Shown here in pieces: positions 22,301 through 25,171 of a DNA stretch of 25,171 bases. Source of the DNA: a virus; IMG/VR virus record IMGVR_UViG_3300022743_000019, positions 1 through 25,171 of that record; one strand, 5' to 3'. The position numbers and the translations under genes were made by a program. Numbering within the stretch: position 1 is the first letter of the stretch; each line of letters opens with the position of its first letter. The notes beneath the pieces were generated by a model, which worked only from the letters and a program-made list of their open reading frames with translations, was not told where the DNA came from and did not search any database.

Positions 22301-25171
22301 GTGACATGGTGCTATGGGAATCTAAATTGCAGACTGCATACATCGGCGATGGATATGAAACACAATTCGCCCACAATGCAAGTTACGATCCAACGAGTTT
22401 GCTGAACGATCACATTTACGTCTATGTTAATGGCACGTTAATTGTCGATTCTTACACTTTGACCGGCACGAATGTCGTATTCAACTCGGTGCCTGCGGAT
22501 ACTGCGAGTATCACAATCCGGGTGTATCGCAAATCGCAGTACAGTTTCGTGCCCCCGAGTTTGGCAAAACTGGGCATTACGGAATGGTATTTGCCATCCA
22601 TGCAAACAGACAAGACTATCAATCGCAATTACATCATTTGTCATGATGGCACCGAGTTGAGTGCCTTTGAAAATGCCTACATGAACGATGCAATCCTTGA
22701 GTTTGAAAATAGAATTTATTCAGCGACATCGACTGGTGCAACTAAACAACTGAAAAATACACCGGGGTATTATCGTCAAGGTGCATACAGTATATCGGAC
22801 AAGAATGCATTCTTGAATCAATTTTATGACAAGTGGGCATCCGACAATGCAGTCAATTCTATGGATAACATAGGATATGATGCGGCAAATCCATTCACTT
22901 GGAATTATACATCTCCTGCAAACACGGTGGTGGGTAGCTGGAAGGCCATTTATTCATTCTTGTTTGATACTATTCGTCCACATATTGCCCCATGGGAAAT
23001 GTTGGGGTACGGCACTGAGCCAACATGGTGGTCTTCAAATTATTCATGGACCGATGTGACCAAGAGACTGTTGTTGGAAGCAGCATTGCGTCGTGGCATT
23101 GTTTCGGAGCCCGGTAAACCAATCACGATAAAGGCTGAATTTGCACGCCCAAATGCAGTATTTCCTGTATCTAGCACGGGTGAATTGTTGAATCCGATTG
23201 ATGCTAAGTTAGCCAATCGTCCCGGCTCCGAATACGCAGCCGCTCCTTGGAAATTTGGGGATCATGGCAATCAAGAATCCGCATGGCGTCGTAGTGCATA
23301 CTTTCAGTGGGCCGAGGCTGTCTGGAACTATTCAGTTTCTCCGAACAAATTTTTCGGCAAATATTTTGACACATTCAATTCAGTGGAATCCATTGATGGT
23401 CAGATTGTATCAAAGGACACGCATCGCCGTCCCCAAGTTTCCGACTTGGTTATGCATCGACAAAATGGTGCATACAAGACTGGATTGAATCAACTAATTG
23501 CAGAATATGTAATTTCTCAAAATAGAAATCTAGACACTGATTTTTACAACCTAGTGAACAATGGCTCCGTGCAATTGATGTATCGAGTGGGCGGATATGC
23601 GGACAAGAGAACCCTCCGATTCAAGGCTGACACGTTGAAGCAAAGTGCATCCAGTAACTTTATCCCTGAAGAGAACTTCAATATCCAGTTATACAAAGGT
23701 GCACCCTTTAAGAATGTGTTTTACAGTGGTGTGAAAGTTGTGTGGACCGGAAATGGATATGAGGTCTCCGGGTATGATCGCGTCAAAAATTCATTCACAG
23801 TATATCTACCCAAAAATGGATCACGCAGCAAGGCCATCACATTCAGTAATGTGAATATGCTGGATGTATACGATTTCGAGTTGACTACGACTGAAATTCC
23901 GTATGGCACCGTATACAAGACTCGCCAAGAGGTTTATAACTTCTTTGCTGGATTGAACAAGGCCATGATTGAAAATGGATTTGTGTTTGACCAGTATGAT
24001 TCCACATTGGATTTATTGATTGACTTCAAATTGTCCGGCAAACAATTCATGTTCTGGAGCGAATCAACATGGGCCGCAGGAAGCTATATTGCCCTGAGTC
24101 CGATGTCCGATTTGGTAAAATACAATCATGGGTACGGTCTTGTGGATGACTTCACCCAACATGCAGACTATGACCCTATTTTGGCAATTGATGGAGCCAG
24201 AATTCCGGTATCTGATCTGTCTTTCGATAGAACATCGGGTGGTGTCTTCTTGGCATCTCCACGGAATTCCGGTACTGGTATTTTCGGGTTGGCAATTAGC
24301 CTAGTCGAGATGGAGCATGCCGTGATTTTCGATAATGTGACAACATTCGGGGATACTATCTATAATCCATTGTATCGTTTGAAGCAGTATAGATTGAAAT
24401 ATGTGGGCCAAAAGACTTCGGACTGGAATGGCACAACATACAGTCCCGGCTTCATGCTCAACAATGACAAGATCATCGGAAACTTTGATAGAACAATTTC
24501 GGATATTTCCGACAGGTACTATGGGGTCGAGGGACATACACAAAACTCACGATTGCTCAATACGGCCAGACATTCTACTGGAATGCAGGGCACGGGTGCA
24601 TTGCCAGAATTAATCGATGATCAGAACGTCATGTTCGAGTTTTCAAAATCGATGATTCGCCAAAAAGGCACACCAGCAGCATACAACAAGATTCTCCGCA
24701 ATGCATATGTTGAGGGTGCAACTGACACTCTATTGGCGGACGAAGAGTGGATGTTCAAGATGGGAGAATTCGGAAATGTCAACAGTATTCAGTCATGGGA
24801 GTTCAGAGTAAAACAGGAAGACTTCAAGGACAGTAAACAGTTGATTCGGTTTGATGACAACTACACATTCAATGCGAACGGCCACACATATAGAAAAATG
24901 ATTGATTCACCATTGGATCAGATCATCGATATGCCTATGGATGATCCACGTTGGGTACATAAAGCAGTTGACATGAGTACATCCAGTTTATCCGGGCAAT
25001 TTGATCTATTCCCGACCAGACAAGCGACCATTGGGGAATACCAAAATGATCCGATCAATGCAGGGTATGCACTATCGAATGAGGCAGACTTTACGGCAGT
25101 GGATATTGATGGGTTAAAATCATTGCATTCAACCTTGACTACACAAGTTAATGGAACTTTGCCAGACTATC
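19309..25171 (+). CDS. Giant virion structural protein (gp7 position), 3' end beyond window
   Basis: An uninterrupted frame of at least 1954 codons starts M-A-N-D-K-F-K-A-T-P and is still open at the window end. Its start overlaps the gp6 stop by one base; AGGA at 19295-19298 is 10 bases upstream. Recognisable stretches include F-L-P-K-Y-H-Q-T-S-T-N-T-K-F near residue 32, N-F-S-H-Y-Y-W-F near 150, R-N-Q-L-P-I-F-A-L-Y-D near 550, and R-P-H-I-A-P-W-E-M-L-G-Y followed by P-T-W-W-S near 1225. I associate these with the very large structural proteins found after gp6 in exo-T4 phages. By position it would correspond to T4 gp7 (1032 residues) in the wedge, but I do not claim homology. Confidence 0.85.
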   Translation, partial: MANDKFKATPVTAVDATVPGNIAPEKINSVEFLPKYHQTSTNTKFFNATLDPLLSKGAAEDVNAYVGRRSGTVYNPAKDPYVSEIRKEREEYQLDVGIVSKDANGNISHKMAYADLLSTFQSKIPHFKPDNLDTDYYSWNPPIDIDKFVNFSHYYWFPMGLPPVEIAGNIDIDAEIIGGADCTIGAEYDPNPVLENKKALPLKNGMKLYFTNNSVANSKYLTTTDGERTFHSVDATTLFDVSDLVGNNYSLQIDCTFTTQEDFFGMHTVRRNAFMPEYQKDASGNILHRNWVEVSPGVIQLSFDGILQGIDPSTVQVRVRVINHPIYFIVSGVGQRIQLLDESKTNPRLSYTLGIPEGYDTVKFDMDTWDATTQSIIAPEYIVMQKDAQNNNAWSRVNQWHHISAIVAVFSHLGQTVNFDTIGASRAKRPIIEFLADMEMINHGTSSIDPVDLFSKSVAVTDISGHVRATVDGVEVKDKQRILFSETGVSIYDNRVATVSGVGKSIVLTFSDLLPVCTSVLVKSGSRFANSEWWFSGANIVPAQQKTKRNQLPIFALYDVNGIKLDDASVYKSTNFTGSTVFQYKSGTFSDTELGFGVEYENTSYDVLNNYSPYAKNFANLKFIWTQNASDVFYDNNGTRANIPGTYYVRFNNNGKSEFSNGWTRNATEALTLQRITHIVADTAIDNSIIVPGDVTPRYEYQAYIDNGAVQFDLIGKDGTVKTWNADGSLLFPIGGTATIHNYTGHAFTVYGKNGAVVQPAHASGKIEVTIGSLSENGESPYMSYECSGQTGSIQLVDPFKESRSLQVRQNGKKLNILQDFAIAYNMVDNTYTLSVINIAKSDIIEVLFSSNVHAGVYSTHSTIEANPDNASIQETSFSKMFEHFTSIIASQPMISGSTYGENTWVDSSKQSGTGYVIQQQDNGSLLPGILLAGKIDPIVVLSKAADQYASYRTKVIAKLQQISQQLDVTAISSADLVDKVLAQLNVGKNSTFPHAYSDMVLWESKLQTAYIGDGYETQFAHNASYDPTSLLNDHIYVYVNGTLIVDSYTLTGTNVVFNSVPADTASITIRVYRKSQYSFVPPSLAKLGITEWYLPSMQTDKTINRNYIICHDGTELSAFENAYMNDAILEFENRIYSATSTGATKQLKNTPGYYRQGAYSISDKNAFLNQFYDKWASDNAVNSMDNIGYDAANPFTWNYTSPANTVVGSWKAIYSFLFDTIRPHIAPWEMLGYGTEPTWWSSNYSWTDVTKRLLLEAALRRGIVSEPGKPITIKAEFARPNAVFPVSSTGELLNPIDAKLANRPGSEYAAAPWKFGDHGNQESAWRRSAYFQWAEAVWNYSVSPNKFFGKYFDTFNSVESIDGQIVSKDTHRRPQVSDLVMHRQNGAYKTGLNQLIAEYVISQNRNLDTDFYNLVNNGSVQLMYRVGGYADKRTLRFKADTLKQSASSNFIPEENFNIQLYKGAPFKNVFYSGVKVVWTGNGYEVSGYDRVKNSFTVYLPKNGSRSKAITFSNVNMLDVYDFELTTTEIPYGTVYKTRQEVYNFFAGLNKAMIENGFVFDQYDSTLDLLIDFKLSGKQFMFWSESTWAAGSYIALSPMSDLVKYNHGYGLVDDFTQHADYDPILAIDGARIPVSDLSFDRTSGGVFLASPRNSGTGIFGLAISLVEMEHAVIFDNVTTFGDTIYNPLYRLKQYRLKYVGQKTSDWNGTTYSPGFMLNNDKIIGNFDRTISDISDRYYGVEGHTQNSRLLNTARHSTGMQGTGALPELIDDQNVMFEFSKSMIRQKGTPAAYNKILRNAYVEGATDTLLADEEWMFKMGEFGNVNSIQSWEFRVKQEDFKDSKQLIRFDDNYTFNANGHTYRKMIDSPLDQIIDMPMDDPRWVHKAVDMSTSSLSGQFDLFPTRQATIGEYQNDPINAGYALSNEADFTAVDIDGLKSLHSTLTTQVNGTLPDY

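Noticed and set aside
1-25171. tRNA genes, CRISPR arrays, insertion sequences, integrase or attachment sites
   Set aside because: No cloverleaf, spaced repeat array, transposase motif or flanking direct repeats were seen. The only repeats are the promoter cassettes, the 9-bp triplet and the 66-bp coding repeats.

Overview
The window is part of the genome of a tailed, contractile-tail bacteriophage of the T4-like superfamily, most like the 'exo' T4-like phages (cyanomyovirus-type gene content). This rests on side-by-side homologues of T4 gp46/gp47 (Rad50/Mre11-type recombination nuclease), gp55 (late sigma factor), gp30-type ATP-dependent DNA ligase, and baseplate proteins gp53, gp5, gp25 and gp6. 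The host cannot be named from sequence alone. The early promoters are bacterial sigma70-type (TTGRCA, 17 bp, TGC-TATAAT), so the host uses a standard housekeeping sigma factor.

Layout. (1) 107-4218, minus strand: gp55 is transcribed first from a near-consensus sigma70 promoter and ends at a strong terminator. The -35 box of the next promoter lies inside that terminator; that promoter drives gp47 and gp46, which end at a second terminator at 61-90. (2) 4308-11554, plus strand: a nucleotidyltransferase, a gp48/54-like tail-tube cap candidate, gp53, a protein with 66-bp tandem repeats, a large baseplate-hub candidate, and a gp5-like spike with a C-terminal GH24 lysozyme domain. (3) 11551-15016, minus strand: an island of early-type genes (three or four small unknown proteins, DNA ligase, and an 80-residue protein). 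Three related sigma70 promoter cassettes serve it, two of them sharing a perfect 35-bp repeat. (4) 15159-25171, plus strand: an HNH endonuclease, gp25, gp6 and a giant structural protein (at least 1954 codons) that runs off the window.

How the genes work together. Minus-strand genes have early sigma70 promoters and act in recombination, ligation and late-transcription control. Most plus-strand genes are virion parts, and several are preceded by NTAAATA octamers like the T4 late promoter (TATAAATA). The gp55 made from the minus strand is the factor expected to read them. The most unusual signal is promoter placement: for gp47 and gp55 (sigma70) and for the hub, HNH and possibly gp25 genes (late motif), the predicted transcription start falls on or within about 2 nt of the ATG, mostly with no Shine-Dalgarno sequence. 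This predicts leaderless mRNAs.

No tRNA, CRISPR array, integrase or insertion sequence was seen, and there is no gene-free stretch longer than about 110 bases.
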